A DNA stretch of 64,000 nt from Salinisphaera dokdonensis (GCF_040361215.1 NZ_APND01000005.1:186001-250000), one strand, 5' to 3'. Positions 1-11,217 are shown, counted from the first letter of the stretch. Numbers and translations: made by a program. The notes: generated by a model not told the origin, from the letters alone.

Positions 1-240
1 CTGGATACCGACTGGGTCTACCGGATGTTGCTCCCACGCTTTGGCTATGTCGCCGAGCGGCTTTATCACGCCAGCCTGAACAAGCTCGGCGGTGGGCTGG
101 GAAGCCTGGCGCAGACGGGTATGGCTCGGCTTCGCCTGCGCTATGACGCGCGGGGGGTGATGTCGCGTACCTGGAGCACCGGCTGGATGGTGCTATGGGT
201 GGCGATCCTGCTGGTGGTCTACCTGGTGATGTACTACTGA
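1..240 (+). CDS. C-terminus of proton-conducting membrane transporter (MrpD/NuoL-type), partial
   Basis: The reading frame is open from the first base and ends at the TGA at 238-240, so only the last 79 residues are present. It begins LDTDWVYRMLLPRFGY, a stretch I associate with the C-terminal part of Na+/H+ antiporter subunit D and related NADH-quinone oxidoreductase-like membrane subunits. It closes with a hydrophobic helix (about GWMVLWVAILLVVYLVMYY) that would be the last membrane span. The family forms multi-subunit cation/proton antiporters or proton-pumping complexes in the inner membrane. The rest of the gene lies upstream of the window, so the exact subunit cannot be told. Family assignment is moderately sure. 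Confidence 0.6.
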   Translation: MDTDWVYRMLLPRFGYVAERLYHASLNKLGGGLGSLAQTGMARLRLRYDARGVMSRTWSTGWMVLWVAILLVVYLVMYY

Positions 241-252
241 AGAGCGACCCGG

Positions 253-272
253 CGGGCGGTTAACGCCGCCCG
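253..272. terminator. Possible bidirectional terminator hairpin
   Basis: Seven-base-pair GC stem (253-259 with 266-272) around a six-base loop, between two converging genes. There is no clear T-run on either strand, so the role is only suggested by position. Confidence 0.3.
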
Positions 273-290
273 GCGCCGCATGCCTGGCGA

Positions 291-1016
291 TCAGCCCTGG
301 TCTAGACTCTGCCAGAGACAACGCCCGCCCGACGCTTCGGCCAACATGTCCAGATAACGCGCATGCGTTGCGCGCTCATCGTCGCTGGCACGCGCAACGC
401 GCGGCCGTCGACCGGCGCGGGCCAGGTGATCCGCCAGACCGGCGGTGGCCAGCGCCCCGCTCTCGGCGTTGTCGTCGCCGGCCAGGCCGATATCGATCTG
501 CCCACCGGTCATCGCGAGATAGACATCGGCGAGCAGCTGGGCGTCGAGCAGCGCGCCGTGCAGTTCGCGATTGGAGTTGTCGATCTCGAAGCGTTTACAC
601 AGCGCGTCAAGGCTGTTGCGCTGCCCCGGGTAGAGCTGACGCGCCTCGACGAGCGTATCGATCACCGGCTGGCGGCTCTCGAGCGCGGCATGGTCCGCAT
701 TCACGCTGCGAAACTCGTGGTTCAGAAAGCCGAGATCGAAAGGCGCGTTGTGGATGATCAACTCGGCGCCATCCAGATACTCGGCCAGCGTCTGGGCAAT
801 CTCCCCGAACCTCGGTTTGTCGTCGAGGAATTCGAGCGTGATGCCGTGCACATCGATCGCGCCCTGGTCGATATCGCGATCCGGATGGATATACAGATGC
901 AGATCGTTACCGGTCAGACGGCGGTCCGAAAGCTCGACACAGCCGACCTCGATGATGCGATGGCCCTGGGTGGGCTCAAGGCCGGTTGTTTCGGTATCGA
1001 GCACGATCTGTCGCAT
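291..1016 (-). CDS. dnaQ: DNA polymerase III epsilon subunit, 3'-5' proofreading exonuclease
   Basis: The 241-residue product is the proofreading subunit of the replicative polymerase core. DEDDh exonuclease motifs are complete: ExoI DTETTG with D7 and E9, ExoII HNAPFDLGF with D94, and ExoIII HGALLDAQLLAD with H153 and D158. These match E. coli D12, E14, D103, H162 and D167 in order and spacing. The start is set at the ATG ending at 1016 because MRQIVLDTETTG is the usual N-terminus; the upstream in-frame extension is low-complexity and overlaps rnhA. The C-terminal region, which binds the alpha subunit in the family, is less conserved. Downstream of rnhA by 56 bp in the same direction. Confidence 0.97.
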   Translation of the reverse strand: MRQIVLDTETTGLEPTQGHRIIEVGCVELSDRRLTGNDLHLYIHPDRDIDQGAIDVHGITLEFLDDKPRFGEIAQTLAEYLDGAELIIHNAPFDLGFLNHEFRSVNADHAALESRQPVIDTLVEARQLYPGQRNSLDALCKRFEIDNSNRELHGALLDAQLLADVYLAMTGGQIDIGLAGDDNAESGALATAGLADHLARAGRRPRVARASDDERATHARYLDMLAEASGGRCLWQSLDQG

Positions 1017-1072
1017 AAGGCGGCGTCCGGTCGTTGTTCGGAAATTTTTCGAAGCGCGGGCGAAATGCCCGC

Positions 1073-1510
1073 TCAGCCCATTTCGTCGATGCCGCGATTG
1101 GCGAGTGCGTCGGCGGCTTCGTTGCCAACATCGCCGCTGTGGCCTTTGACCCAGTGCCAGTTGATCTCGTGGCGTTCGCAGGCGGCATCGAGCGCGCGCC
1201 AGAGATCGGCATTCTTCACCGGCTTCTTGGCCGCGGTCTTCCAGCCGTTGCGTTTCCAGTTGGCCAGCCATTGCATGATGCCTTGGCGGACATAGGTGGA
1301 ATCGGTGTGCAGTTCGACCCGGCAGCTGCGCTTGAGCGCTGACAGCGCTTCAATCGCGGCGGTCAACTCCATGCGGTTATTGGTGGTATTCGGTTCGCCA
1401 CCGAACAGCTCCCGCTTCTTGCCTTCGAACTGGAGCAGCGCGCCCCAGCCACCGGGCCCCGGATTGCCGCGGCAGGCGCCGTCGGTATGTATCGTTACAG
1501 GTTCGCTCAT
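1073..1510 (-). CDS. rnhA: Ribonuclease HI
   Basis: The 145-residue enzyme cleaves the RNA strand of RNA-DNA hybrids. Catalytic residues fall at the same numbers as in E. coli RNase HI: D10 (TDGACRGNPG), E48 (RMEL), D70 (TDSTYV), H124 and D134 (GHSGDVGNEAAD). The ATG at 1508-1510 overlaps the TGA of the upstream methyltransferase gene (ATGA), indicating translational coupling. In E. coli rnhA and dnaQ are divergent; here all three genes run the same way. Confidence 0.98.
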   Translation of the reverse strand: MSEPVTIHTDGACRGNPGPGGWGALLQFEGKKRELFGGEPNTTNNRMELTAAIEALSALKRSCRVELHTDSTYVRQGIMQWLANWKRNGWKTAAKKPVKNADLWRALDAACERHEINWHWVKGHSGDVGNEAADALANRGIDEMG

Positions 1511-2256
1511 CGGCGGCATATTACGCGACCACTGGAATGTCGTGCCAAGCCGACCGCTGTCTGGGCCGTCCGACGCCGCGCCGGGCGGCCGATCCGCGTA
1601 CGCGGTGTGACATGGCGCCGGGCCACGATCGCGTAGGACTGCGCGCTCCAGCCCACGCATCGCGCCCACCGACGCCCACTTCCCATCTCATGGGCACCGC
1701 CAAAAAACGGAAACCCGAGCCCGTAACGCCACAGCTGTTCCGGCTCGAATTCGAGCAACCTCAGCCAATCGAACAAACGGGACGCGGTCGGCGGCGCCGA
1801 ACACGGCTGGAACGCCGGATGGCGCCGCGACGACAGGCCCTGGCGAAACGCCCAGCTCGACAAGGGATTGAACGCCAGCACCACGAGCTGGCCTCGCGCG
1901 CTCAGGGCACGGGCGCACTCGCGAAGCAATGCATGGGGCTCGGCTACGCGCTCAAGGCCATGAGCAATAACGATTGCGTCCACGCTGCCTGTGGCGAGCG
2001 GCAGATGACGACCATCGAAGCGAATATCCGACGCGCCGGCCTCGCCGAAACCGAGTTGCCAATGACAAAGCGTGCCGGCCTTATCCAGCACGCCGCGATC
2101 GTTCCCCCAGCTGCCGATCTGCACGCCGCGATAACCACACAGTGCGGGCAGGATCTCCTGCAGCATCCGCCGCTCATACAGCAGGAACAAACGGGCCTTC
2201 GGCGTGGCCAGCCACGTCGCGGAATCTGTGTACTTGCCAGTGAGAAATCGAAACAA
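1507..2256 (-). CDS. SAM-dependent methyltransferase, YafS-like
   Basis: A 249-residue class I methyltransferase-like protein. The order gloB / this gene / rnhA / dnaQ matches the E. coli gloB-yafS-rnhA-dnaQ neighbourhood, which supports a YafS-type protein. The Rossmann core can be followed: a degenerate motif I (GVQIGSWGNDRG), an acidic strand with DGRHLPLATGSVDAIVIAH (motif II/III style), and a post-core strand ARGQLVVLAFNP. Its substrate is unknown, and the glycine-rich loop is weaker than in well-characterised methyltransferases. The C-terminal 40 residues are Arg-rich and probably disordered. It is divergent from gloB, with only 35 bp between the two start codons. Confidence 0.75.
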   Translation of the reverse strand: MFRFLTGKYTDSATWLATPKARLFLLYERRMLQEILPALCGYRGVQIGSWGNDRGVLDKAGTLCHWQLGFGEAGASDIRFDGRHLPLATGSVDAIVIAHGLERVAEPHALLRECARALSARGQLVVLAFNPLSSWAFRQGLSSRRHPAFQPCSAPPTASRLFDWLRLLEFEPEQLWRYGLGFPFFGGAHEMGSGRRWARCVGWSAQSYAIVARRHVTPRTRIGRPARRRTAQTAVGLARHSSGRVICRR

Positions 2257-2291
2257 TTGATTTTGTCTCAGGCGGTTGGCAACATTCGCGG

Positions 2292-3068
2292 ATGCTTGAG
2301 ATCACCGCGTTATCGGCTCTGTCCGACAATTATATCTGGGTGATCGCCAACGGTGGCGACACCACCGTTGCGGTCGTTGATCCAGGTGAAGCTGCCCCCG
2401 TGCAGCAATACCTTTCGGAACACGGGCTTGCCGTCGGCGCTTATCTGATCACGCATCATCATGGCGATCATGTTGGCGGCCTCGATGCGCTGCTCGCCGA
2501 GCACCCCGCACCGGTCTACGGGCCCCGTGACGAGGCCGACCGCGTTGCGCAAATCACCGACAAGGTTGCGGGCGGCGACCAGTTCTCGCTCGCTTTCCTC
2601 GACGCCGATTTCGATGTGATCGATGTGCCCGGCCACACCCTCGGGCATATCGCCTATGTCACCCCCGGCGCGCTGCTCGCGGGTGACGCGCTGTTCCGCG
2701 GCGGCTGCGGTCGTGTCTTCGAAGGCACACATGCACAGATGCAGGCTTCGCTGGCCAGGCTTCGCGACCTCCCCGAGTCGACCCAGGTTTACGGCGGACA
2801 CGAATACACGCTGAAGAATCTGGCGTTCGCACAAACCGTCGAACCCGGCAACGCTGCGATCGAAGCCGTGATCAACGAAGTGAATACGTTGCGGGCCGAT
2901 GATCGGCCCAGCCTGCCCGGCACGATTGCCGAAGAGCGCGAGATCAACCCGTTCCTGCGCTGGGATCACCCCGATGTGGTCGCTGCCGCCGAACAGCGCG
3001 CCGGCCGCTCGCTCTCGGATCCCGGCGAAATTTTCGCGACGCTGCGTGAATGGAAGGATGCCTCCTAA
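2292..3068 (+). CDS. gloB: Hydroxyacylglutathione hydrolase (glyoxalase II)
   Basis: The 258-residue metallo-beta-lactamase-fold enzyme hydrolyses S-lactoylglutathione to lactate and glutathione, the second step of methylglyoxal detoxification in the cytoplasm. The binuclear metal motif THHHGDHVGG is at residues 54-63 (H55, H57, D59, H60). Later metal ligands are in VPGHTLGH, LLAGDALF and GGHEYT. Its C-terminal helical domain (NPFLRW, substrate binding in the family) is present. The stop lies inside the start of the next gene. Confidence 0.97.
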   Translation: MLEITALSALSDNYIWVIANGGDTTVAVVDPGEAAPVQQYLSEHGLAVGAYLITHHHGDHVGGLDALLAEHPAPVYGPRDEADRVAQITDKVAGGDQFSLAFLDADFDVIDVPGHTLGHIAYVTPGALLAGDALFRGGCGRVFEGTHAQMQASLARLRDLPESTQVYGGHEYTLKNLAFAQTVEPGNAAIEAVINEVNTLRADDRPSLPGTIAEEREINPFLRWDHPDVVAAAEQRAGRSLSDPGEIFATLREWKDAS

Positions 3069-4800
3069 GGCGTATGGCGCGCGGGTCGCGCTAATTGCCT
3101 GCATCGGTCTGACATTCGCCGGCTGCGCCACCCAGGCGCCGCAAACGACCGCTTCCCAGTCGACCGCGCCGAATGCCCCGGCAAGCACGACACCGTCGGT
3201 CGATCGCAGCCTTTCAGTTGATGCCGAGGTGCCGAGCGCAGACGCCGAAATCGCGACGTCCGAGCCCGAGGCGACGCCCGAGCCGGAAGCGTCCACCGGA
3301 CATGCCTGGCCGGAAGCGGACCAGGATCTCTGGTCCCAGATTCGCGAAGGTTTTCAGATCGACGCGAACAGCGACCGCAAACGCGTACGGCGCTGGACCC
3401 AGCAGTACGCCACCCATCAACGTCACCTGAAGGCCTCGCTGAACCGTGCCAAGCCGTTCCTGTGGCATATCGTCCAGCGCATCGACGAACGCGACATGCC
3501 CACCGAGATCGCGCTGCTACCGATCGTGGAAAGCGGCTATGACGCGTCGGCACGTTCCTATATGGGTGCCAGCGGTCTGTGGCAGTTCATGCCCGGCACC
3601 GCCGATCATATGGGCCTGTCGCGCGACTGGTGGTACGACGGCCGCAACGATGTGATCGCCTCCACCGAGGCCGCGCTGGCCTATCTGGATAATCTGCAGC
3701 GCCGGTACGACGGCGACTGGCTGCTGGCACTCGCGGCGTACAACGCCGGCCCGGGACGTGTAGATCGCGCCCTTGCGCGCTCGCGTCGTGAAGGCGGCGG
3801 CAGCGCGTACTGGGATCTCGACCTGCCGCTGGAAACCACCGACTACGTACCCAAGCTGCTCGCCATTCGTCGCATCATGTCGACGCCGAGCCGCTTCGGG
3901 ATCGATTGGCCCACGCTGGACAACACCCCGCGGACCCGAACGGTCGCACTTCCCGGCCAGACCGAAATCGCCGTGGCGGCGCGCATGCTCGACATGTCCG
4001 AAGAAGATCTGCGTCGTCTCAATCCGGCAATGCAGCGCTGGGCCAGTGCCCCGCGGGACGGCGCGCGGCTGCTGGTGCCCGCCGCGAAGGCCGTGAGCTT
4101 TCGCGCGGCGCTCGCCAAGGCGCCACCGACCCAACTCGTACGCCGCAATACCCATACCGTGCGTCGCGGTGACGTGCTTGGCCGGATTGCAGAGCAATAT
4201 CGGGTGAGCGTGGCCTCGCTGCGACAAGCCAATCATCTGCGCGGCGACCGTATCCGAGTCGGCCAGAAGCTCCAGATCCCGGCAACCGGTGCGCCGGGCC
4301 GGCCGGCCCCGGTCGCCGAACCGAGCGAGACGTATATCGTCCAATCCGGCGACTCGCTCGGGAAAATTGCCAATCGCTACAACGTGAGTCTCGCGACCCT
4401 GCGAGGCGCCAATCCGGGTGTCACGGCTTCGATACGGCCAAGCCAGAAGATCGAGATTCCCGGCTCCGCGACACCGCCCGAGCCCAGCACGCATGTCGTG
4501 CGCGGCGGCGACTCCCTCTGGGAGATTGCGCGCGACAACGACATAGCGATCGCCGATCTGCGACGCTGGAACCGGTTGGGCCCGAACACTGCCCTCCAGC
4601 CGGGGCAAACGCTCGCGATCGACGGACCGGCACCGCTCCCCGATTTCTACGAAGTCGAGCGCGGCGATTCGCTGTGGTCGATTGCAGCCCGTTTTTCGAT
4701 GCAGGTCACGACCCTGCGCAGCTTGAACGACATGTCGTCTGGCAGCACTATTCGTCCAGGACAACGTCTGCGGCTCCAGCCCGCCGTTTCCTCGGGTTAG
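3058..4800 (+). CDS. mltD: Membrane-bound lytic murein transglycosylase D with four LysM repeats
   Basis: The start is the ATG at 3058, overlapping gloB by 11 bp; it gives a 580-residue lipoprotein with a signal ending LTFAGC (lipid Cys23). An SLT/GH23 domain follows (about residues 130-270): catalytic Glu158 lies in PIVESGYDASARS, followed by GASGLWQFMPGTA and LAAYNAGPGRV. It cleaves glycan strands to 1,6-anhydro ends at the outer membrane. Four clear LysM peptidoglycan-binding repeats fill about residues 363-578, each with a GDxLxxIA core, and a degenerate fifth lies just before them. E. coli MltD has two LysM repeats, so this is a long form. Position after gloB matches E. coli gloB-mltD. 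Confidence 0.95.
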   Translation: MPPKAYGARVALIACIGLTFAGCATQAPQTTASQSTAPNAPASTTPSVDRSLSVDAEVPSADAEIATSEPEATPEPEASTGHAWPEADQDLWSQIREGFQIDANSDRKRVRRWTQQYATHQRHLKASLNRAKPFLWHIVQRIDERDMPTEIALLPIVESGYDASARSYMGASGLWQFMPGTADHMGLSRDWWYDGRNDVIASTEAALAYLDNLQRRYDGDWLLALAAYNAGPGRVDRALARSRREGGGSAYWDLDLPLETTDYVPKLLAIRRIMSTPSRFGIDWPTLDNTPRTRTVALPGQTEIAVAARMLDMSEEDLRRLNPAMQRWASAPRDGARLLVPAAKAVSFRAALAKAPPTQLVRRNTHTVRRGDVLGRIAEQYRVSVASLRQANHLRGDRIRVGQKLQIPATGAPGRPAPVAEPSETYIVQSGDSLGKIANRYNVSLATLRGANPGVTASIRPSQKIEIPGSATPPEPSTHVVRGGDSLWEIARDNDIAIADLRRWNRLGPNTALQPGQTLAIDGPAPLPDFYEVERGDSLWSIAARFSMQVTTLRSLNDMSSGSTIRPGQRLRLQPAVSSG

Positions 4801-4837
4801 ACACGCTGTCGTCGGCAGTTCTCTTACAGGAGCAGAC

Positions 4838-5629
4838 ATGGGATTTCTAGAAGGCAAAAAAGCGCTGATCACCGGCCTCGCAAGCGAGCGCTCGATCGCG
4901 TACGGCATCGCGCAATCCATGCGCGACCAAGGCGCTGAGATCGCACTCACCTACCAGGGTGAAAAACTCAAGCCGCGTGTCGAAAAGATGGCGGAGAGCC
5001 TGGGCGCGTCGATCATCCTGCCGCTGGATGTGGCCAAGGACGAAGAGATCGAAGGCCTGTTCACGTCGCTGGCCGAGCACTGGTCTGAACTCGATGTGCT
5101 GGTGCATGCCATCGGCTTCGCGCCGCGTGAATCACTGAACGGCAGCTATCTGGATACGCTCACCCGCGAGGCGGCGAGCATTAGCCATGACATCAGCGCC
5201 TATAGCTTCGGCGCGCTGGCCAAGGCCGGGCGCCATATGCTCTCGGATCGAGCCTCCCTCGTCACCCTCACCTATTTGGGCGCGAGCAAGGTAATGCCTG
5301 GCTACAACATCATGGGCCCGGTCAAGGCCAGTCTTGAGTCGAGCATGCGCTTCATGGCAGCGGAACTGGGCCCACAGGGCATCCGCGTGAATGCGATCTC
5401 GGCCGGGCCGATCAAGACCCTCGCCGCAGCCGGCATCCGCGGTTTCCGCGACATGCTGTCGCATGCCCGCAACGGTGCGCCACTGCGTCGTAACGTTACG
5501 CAGGAAGAAGTCGGTAACGCCGCTGCCTTCCTGGGCTCGGATCTCGCATCGGGCATCACCGGTGAAGTCCTGTATGTCGATGCCGGCTACCAGATCATGG
5601 GTGCAACGGCGGGCGCCGGCGACGCCTAG
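4838..5629 (+). CDS. fabI: Enoyl-[acyl-carrier-protein] reductase (NADH), FabI type
   Basis: The 263-residue SDR-fold enzyme performs the last reduction of each fatty-acid elongation cycle. Residues align with E. coli FabI numbering: Y146 (TLTYLGAS), catalytic Y156 and K163 (YNIMGPVK), and the NADH-binding GLASERSIAYGIA near the N-terminus. A strong ribosome site (AGGAG) stands 7 bp before the ATG. It is followed by an intrinsic terminator and is the classical triclosan-sensitive type by its motif spacing. Confidence 0.97.
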   Translation: MGFLEGKKALITGLASERSIAYGIAQSMRDQGAEIALTYQGEKLKPRVEKMAESLGASIILPLDVAKDEEIEGLFTSLAEHWSELDVLVHAIGFAPRESLNGSYLDTLTREAASISHDISAYSFGALAKAGRHMLSDRASLVTLTYLGASKVMPGYNIMGPVKASLESSMRFMAAELGPQGIRVNAISAGPIKTLAAAGIRGFRDMLSHARNGAPLRRNVTQEEVGNAAAFLGSDLASGITGEVLYVDAGYQIMGATAGAGDA

Positions 5630-5657
5630 GACGACGGCGCAAAAAAGCTGGAAACAG

Positions 5658-5686
5658 AAACGCGGCCCTAGGGCCGCGTTTTTTTT
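5658..5686 (+). terminator. Intrinsic terminator of fabI
   Basis: An eleven-base-pair stem (5658-5668 with 5671-5681) with a two-base loop, GC-rich at its centre, runs into eight T residues. It sits 29 bp after the fabI stop. Confidence 0.9.
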
Positions 5687-5815
5687 GCTCTGAGTTTGCG
5701 CCGGCGCTGCAATGGGCCGATCAGCCAATCAGCCGGCCAAATGACCACGCTCACGCAGAGCTGGCGTCGTGTGCCGGCGCCACGGCCATCGCCGCAGCAC
5801 CGGACCCGGGCATCA

Positions 5816-7696
5816 TCAGTTCAGACGATCCTCGTTGATTTCCACGTCCACCTGGCTACGCAGGAAATCGCCCAACGCCGCGTACTCCAGCTGGGAGATA
5901 TAATCGCGCTGCTGACGAGCGAATTGACGACGCGGCGTCTCACTCTCGTCGCTACTGGCCTCACGGACGTCATCCACGCCCACCAGCGCAATCTGTCCGT
6001 CGCTGGTCGCCGTAATCTGATAGCGCGGCTTGTCTGCGCTCGGCTTGGGCACGTTGAAGGCCGCCTCGCGGACACGCGCATCGACCTCGCGGGTCGTGCG
6101 ACGCACGAAGCCGGGACTTTCGAGTGCCGCGCCGCTATCAGCCGTGAGCTCATCAAGCTGGGTGCCGGACTCGGCTTTGTCCAGCGCAGCCTGGGCCGCC
6201 TCGCGCGCCTGCTGGCTCGCCTTGCGTTCCGTCACACGCGTACGAATCTCGTCACGCACGGCCTCCATCGGCTTGCGCTTGGCCTGCTCGTGCTCGGACA
6301 CACGCAGCACCACGCGGCGCTCGGCGCCCAACTGGATCGGCGTGCTGTTGAGTTCGTCCATAAGCACGGCGTCCGAGAACGCCGCCTTGCGCACGGCGTC
6401 GTACTGGCCAATGCCCGGGCCTTGCTCACGCGTGACCCAGTCAGTGGTCTGGATCTCGAGATCCAGTTCGTCCGCCAGCGTCTTGAGGTCGTTCGGCGCC
6501 TCATAGGCCAGTGACTCGAGCCGCTCGGTCTTGTCGGCAAAAGCCTGCTGAGCCTGCTGTGCGCTGGCGATCGCCTTCAGCTGGGCCTGCACGTCGGGAT
6601 CGTCGAACTTCGGTTCTGTGGCCGGCGTGACGTCGCTCAGCGCGACCAGATACCAGCCGTCCTCAGCCTTGACCGGGCTTGAGGTCTCGCCCTCTTCCAG
6701 TTCGAAGAGTGCATCGCCCACCGCATCCGAGAGATCCGCGCGCTGGGCGCTGTCAATGGCGCTGAACTCGGCGCCTTCCACGCCTTCAGCGCGAGCCTCG
6801 AGATCACCTTCAGCCTGGGCCAGTTCCTGAATCGTCTGGCGCGCTGCGCTTCCGTCACCCTCGATCGCGACCCGAATCTGCGCGCCGCCGCGCTGTTCGG
6901 CATCGCCGAACTGTGACTTGTTCTGCTCGAACAGATCACGAAGCGTCTGTTCATCAGGCGCACTTGCGCCGCCCTGCGCACTGGCGCGGTCCAGAGAAAC
7001 ATAAGACAGCTTCACCCGCTCCGGCGTCTGGAACGCATCGCCGTTGTCATCGTAGTAGCTCTGAATCTCGTCGTCGCTGACCTCGACGGCGTCTTTGTAG
7101 TTGACCGGATCGAAGGCCAGATAACGCATGCGGCGTTCCTGATTGGCCAGCCGATAGGCCTGATCGACCTCGGCCGGCGACGCGAACGCAGTCTGCGAGA
7201 TTTCTCCACGCAGCTGGCGGCTCTTGAGATCGTCGCGCAGGCTGGCTTCATACTGCGCCGGCGCAATCCCGGCCTGGGCGAGCAGTCCGCGATAGCGTTG
7301 GGCCGAGAAGTTGCCATCAGACTGGAACTGCGGGTTGCCACGAATCGCGGCGAGCAGCCCCGCGTCCGTCACGCGATAGCCGGCCTCCTGTGCGTACTGG
7401 TTCAGCACTTCGTTGTTGATCATGGACTGGAGAACCGTGCGCCGGAGCTGCTCGGAAGAGATCACGCTCGGGTCGAAGTTATCGCCCATCATCTGGCGCA
7501 GCCGCTGATAGCGCTGATCATAGGCGCGCTGTAGCTGGTTGCGTGTGATATCCGTGCCACCGACGTTGGCGACCACCGGATCGGAGGACGGCGTGAAATA
7601 AGACCCGATGCCCCAGACACCGAAAACCAAGGTGATGACGGCAACGACAACGTAGGCCAATGGGCCACTGGCGTTGTCGCGAATTCTCTGCAGCAT
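5816..7696 (-). CDS. ppiD: Periplasmic folding chaperone / peptidyl-prolyl isomerase D
   Basis: A 626-residue inner-membrane-anchored periplasmic protein. One membrane helix lies at about residues 13-31 (AYVVVAVITLVFGVWGIG) after a short cytoplasmic tail. Then come the SurA-N-like chaperone region (ITRNQLQRAYDQRYQRLRQMMG), a central parvulin-like domain around residues 260-355 (ending GWYLVALSDVTPATEPKFDD), and a second parvulin-like C-terminal part. The family helps outer-membrane and secreted proteins fold near the Sec exit. Isomerase activity is often lost in PpiD, and the active site cannot be judged here. The location downstream of hupB and lon is the standard gammaproteobacterial order. 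A ribosome site (GGGAGCG) precedes the ATG. Confidence 0.93.
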   Translation of the reverse strand: MLQRIRDNASGPLAYVVVAVITLVFGVWGIGSYFTPSSDPVVANVGGTDITRNQLQRAYDQRYQRLRQMMGDNFDPSVISSEQLRRTVLQSMINNEVLNQYAQEAGYRVTDAGLLAAIRGNPQFQSDGNFSAQRYRGLLAQAGIAPAQYEASLRDDLKSRQLRGEISQTAFASPAEVDQAYRLANQERRMRYLAFDPVNYKDAVEVSDDEIQSYYDDNGDAFQTPERVKLSYVSLDRASAQGGASAPDEQTLRDLFEQNKSQFGDAEQRGGAQIRVAIEGDGSAARQTIQELAQAEGDLEARAEGVEGAEFSAIDSAQRADLSDAVGDALFELEEGETSSPVKAEDGWYLVALSDVTPATEPKFDDPDVQAQLKAIASAQQAQQAFADKTERLESLAYEAPNDLKTLADELDLEIQTTDWVTREQGPGIGQYDAVRKAAFSDAVLMDELNSTPIQLGAERRVVLRVSEHEQAKRKPMEAVRDEIRTRVTERKASQQAREAAQAALDKAESGTQLDELTADSGAALESPGFVRRTTREVDARVREAAFNVPKPSADKPRYQITATSDGQIALVGVDDVREASSDESETPRRQFARQQRDYISQLEYAALGDFLRSQVDVEINEDRLN

Positions 7697-7847
7697 TGAT
7701 CGCGCTCCCGCGTTGATTCTTTTAGCTCGTGCGCAACGGCAAGGTCACATGCCTGTCGCGCGAAGCCGCCATTGTGCCGTAGACGGGCCGCTCATGGGAG
7801 TAAGCGCTGTATCACGCAGCGATCACGCGTGAGCGTATGGCGAGCAT

Positions 7848-7876
7848 AAAAAAAGGCCCTCCGAAGAGGGCCTTTC
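7848..7876 (-). terminator. Terminator after second tRNA-Asp
   Basis: A 10-bp stem (7852-7861 with 7866-7875) with a four-base loop, followed on the minus strand by a run of T. It is a copy of the hairpin at 8055-8083. Confidence 0.85.
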
Positions 7877-7909
7877 ATTGCCTGAGTCGATGCGGACATC
7901 GACAGAGAC

Positions 7910-7986
7910 TGGCGGAGCGGACGGGACTCGAACCCGCGACCTCCGGCGTGACAGGCCGGCATTCTAACCAGCTGAACTACCGCTCC
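7910..7986 (-). tRNA. tRNA-Asp(GTC), copy 2
   Basis: Full 77-nt cloverleaf with encoded CCA at 7910-7912 and anticodon GTC in loop CTGTCAC. It is apparently identical to the copy at 8119-8195; both lie in a duplicated block. Confidence 0.98.
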
Positions 7987-8054
7987 GAAACGTTGCCCCG
8001 GCCGCACCTGTGAAGGCGCAGTCGCGACGCACAGCCCAAAGGCTGCGTGAAAAA

Positions 8055-8083
8055 TAAAAAAGACCCTCAACAAGAGGGCCTTT
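8055..8083 (-). terminator. Terminator after first tRNA-Asp
   Basis: Stem of GACCCTC with GAGGGCC (one G-U pair in the RNA) flanked by A/T, followed on the minus strand by six T. It separates the two tRNA-Asp genes. Confidence 0.8.
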
Positions 8084-8118
8084 CATCGCCCGAGTCGATG
8101 CGCACATCGACAAGAACT

Positions 8119-8195
8119 TGGCGGAGCGGACGGGACTCGAACCCGCGACCTCCGGCGTGACAGGCCGGCATTCTAACCAGCTGAACTACCGCTCC
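8119..8195 (-). tRNA. tRNA-Asp(GTC), copy 1
   Basis: 77-nt tRNA with anticodon GTC and encoded CCA. It lies 12 bp downstream of tRNA-Val, so the two are likely one transcript. Confidence 0.98.
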
Positions 8196-8207
8196 GAAAA
8201 CCTTGAT

Positions 8208-8283
8208 TGGTGGGTGCTGACGGATTCGAACCGCCGACATTCGCCGTGTAAAGGCGACGCTCTACCAACTGAGCTAAGCACCC
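8208..8283 (-). tRNA. tRNA-Val(TAC)
   Basis: 76-nt tRNA with anticodon TAC in loop TTTACAC and encoded CCA. It is first in a small Val-Asp-Asp tRNA cluster that follows hupB, as in many Gammaproteobacteria. Confidence 0.98.
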
Positions 8284-8327
8284 GCCCGACGTATCGGTGA
8301 TTCGCCGTTTTACCCAGCGAAGGCGCG

Positions 8328-8600
8328 CTAGTTTACAGCGTCTTTCAGTGCTTTACCAGCCTTGAAACCGGGAGTTTTGCCAGCCGGAATCGTGATCGAC
8401 TGGCCAGTCTTCGGGTTGCGGCCCTGGCGGGCAGCACGTTCGCGAACGGAGAACACGCCGAAGCCCACGAGAGATACCTTGTCGCCTTTCTTCAGGGCGT
8501 CGGTCACGGCGTCGATCATGGCATCCACGGCACGCGAAGCGTCGGCCTTGGACAGGTCGGCATCATCAGCGACCGCGTCGACTAGTTCAGTTTTGTTCAT
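8328..8600 (-). CDS. hupB: DNA-binding protein HU-beta
   Basis: A 90-residue nucleoid protein that bends DNA without sequence specificity. It shows the full HU pattern: N-terminal dimerisation helices (MNKTELVDAVA), the GFGVFSVRERAARQGRNPKTG arm-entry region, and the C-terminal FKAGKALKDAVN. It lies downstream of lon as usual. A near-consensus promoter lies about 146 bp upstream. Confidence 0.97.
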   Translation of the reverse strand: MNKTELVDAVADDADLSKADASRAVDAMIDAVTDALKKGDKVSLVGFGVFSVRERAARQGRNPKTGQSITIPAGKTPGFKAGKALKDAVN

Positions 8601-8745
8601 AGCAAGATTCCCCTGAGGAATGAAACAAGTGATCTGTGAGGCCCGGCGAACGGGCCAGGTGGTGTGCGCTCGATCGCGAACGCATCGCCGACCATGCGCG
8701 TCCGAGCCCCTGTATTCAAACGCCAGGGCACGAACATAAGCCGCT

Positions 8746-8775
8746 GTTATACCAAGCGCCTCTTTCTACCGTCAA
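8746..8775 (-). promoter_or_regulatory. Sigma-70-type promoter of hupB
   Basis: On the minus strand TTGACG (8770-8775) is followed after 18 bp by TATAAC (8746-8751), close to consensus in both hexamers. It sits in the 216-bp lon-hupB gap, giving a leader of roughly 140 nt. Confidence 0.65.
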
Positions 8776-8816
8776 CAAAGGGTTACGCGTTGTCGACCTA
8801 CGCGGACACCGGGCGC

Positions 8817-11204
<2,388 letters not shown>

Positions 11205-11217
11205 TGGACCCTCGCGT

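Larger units (their letters stand above)
7848..8195. repeat. Tandem duplication of tRNA-Asp plus terminator (about 209-bp offset)
   Basis: Blocks 7848-7990 and 8055-8199 align throughout: T-run, terminator stem, a short spacer containing GAGTCGATGCG, and the tRNA-Asp. The tRNA bodies are the same while the spacers differ at several positions, showing an older duplication in which the tRNA part stayed fixed. Confidence 0.85.
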
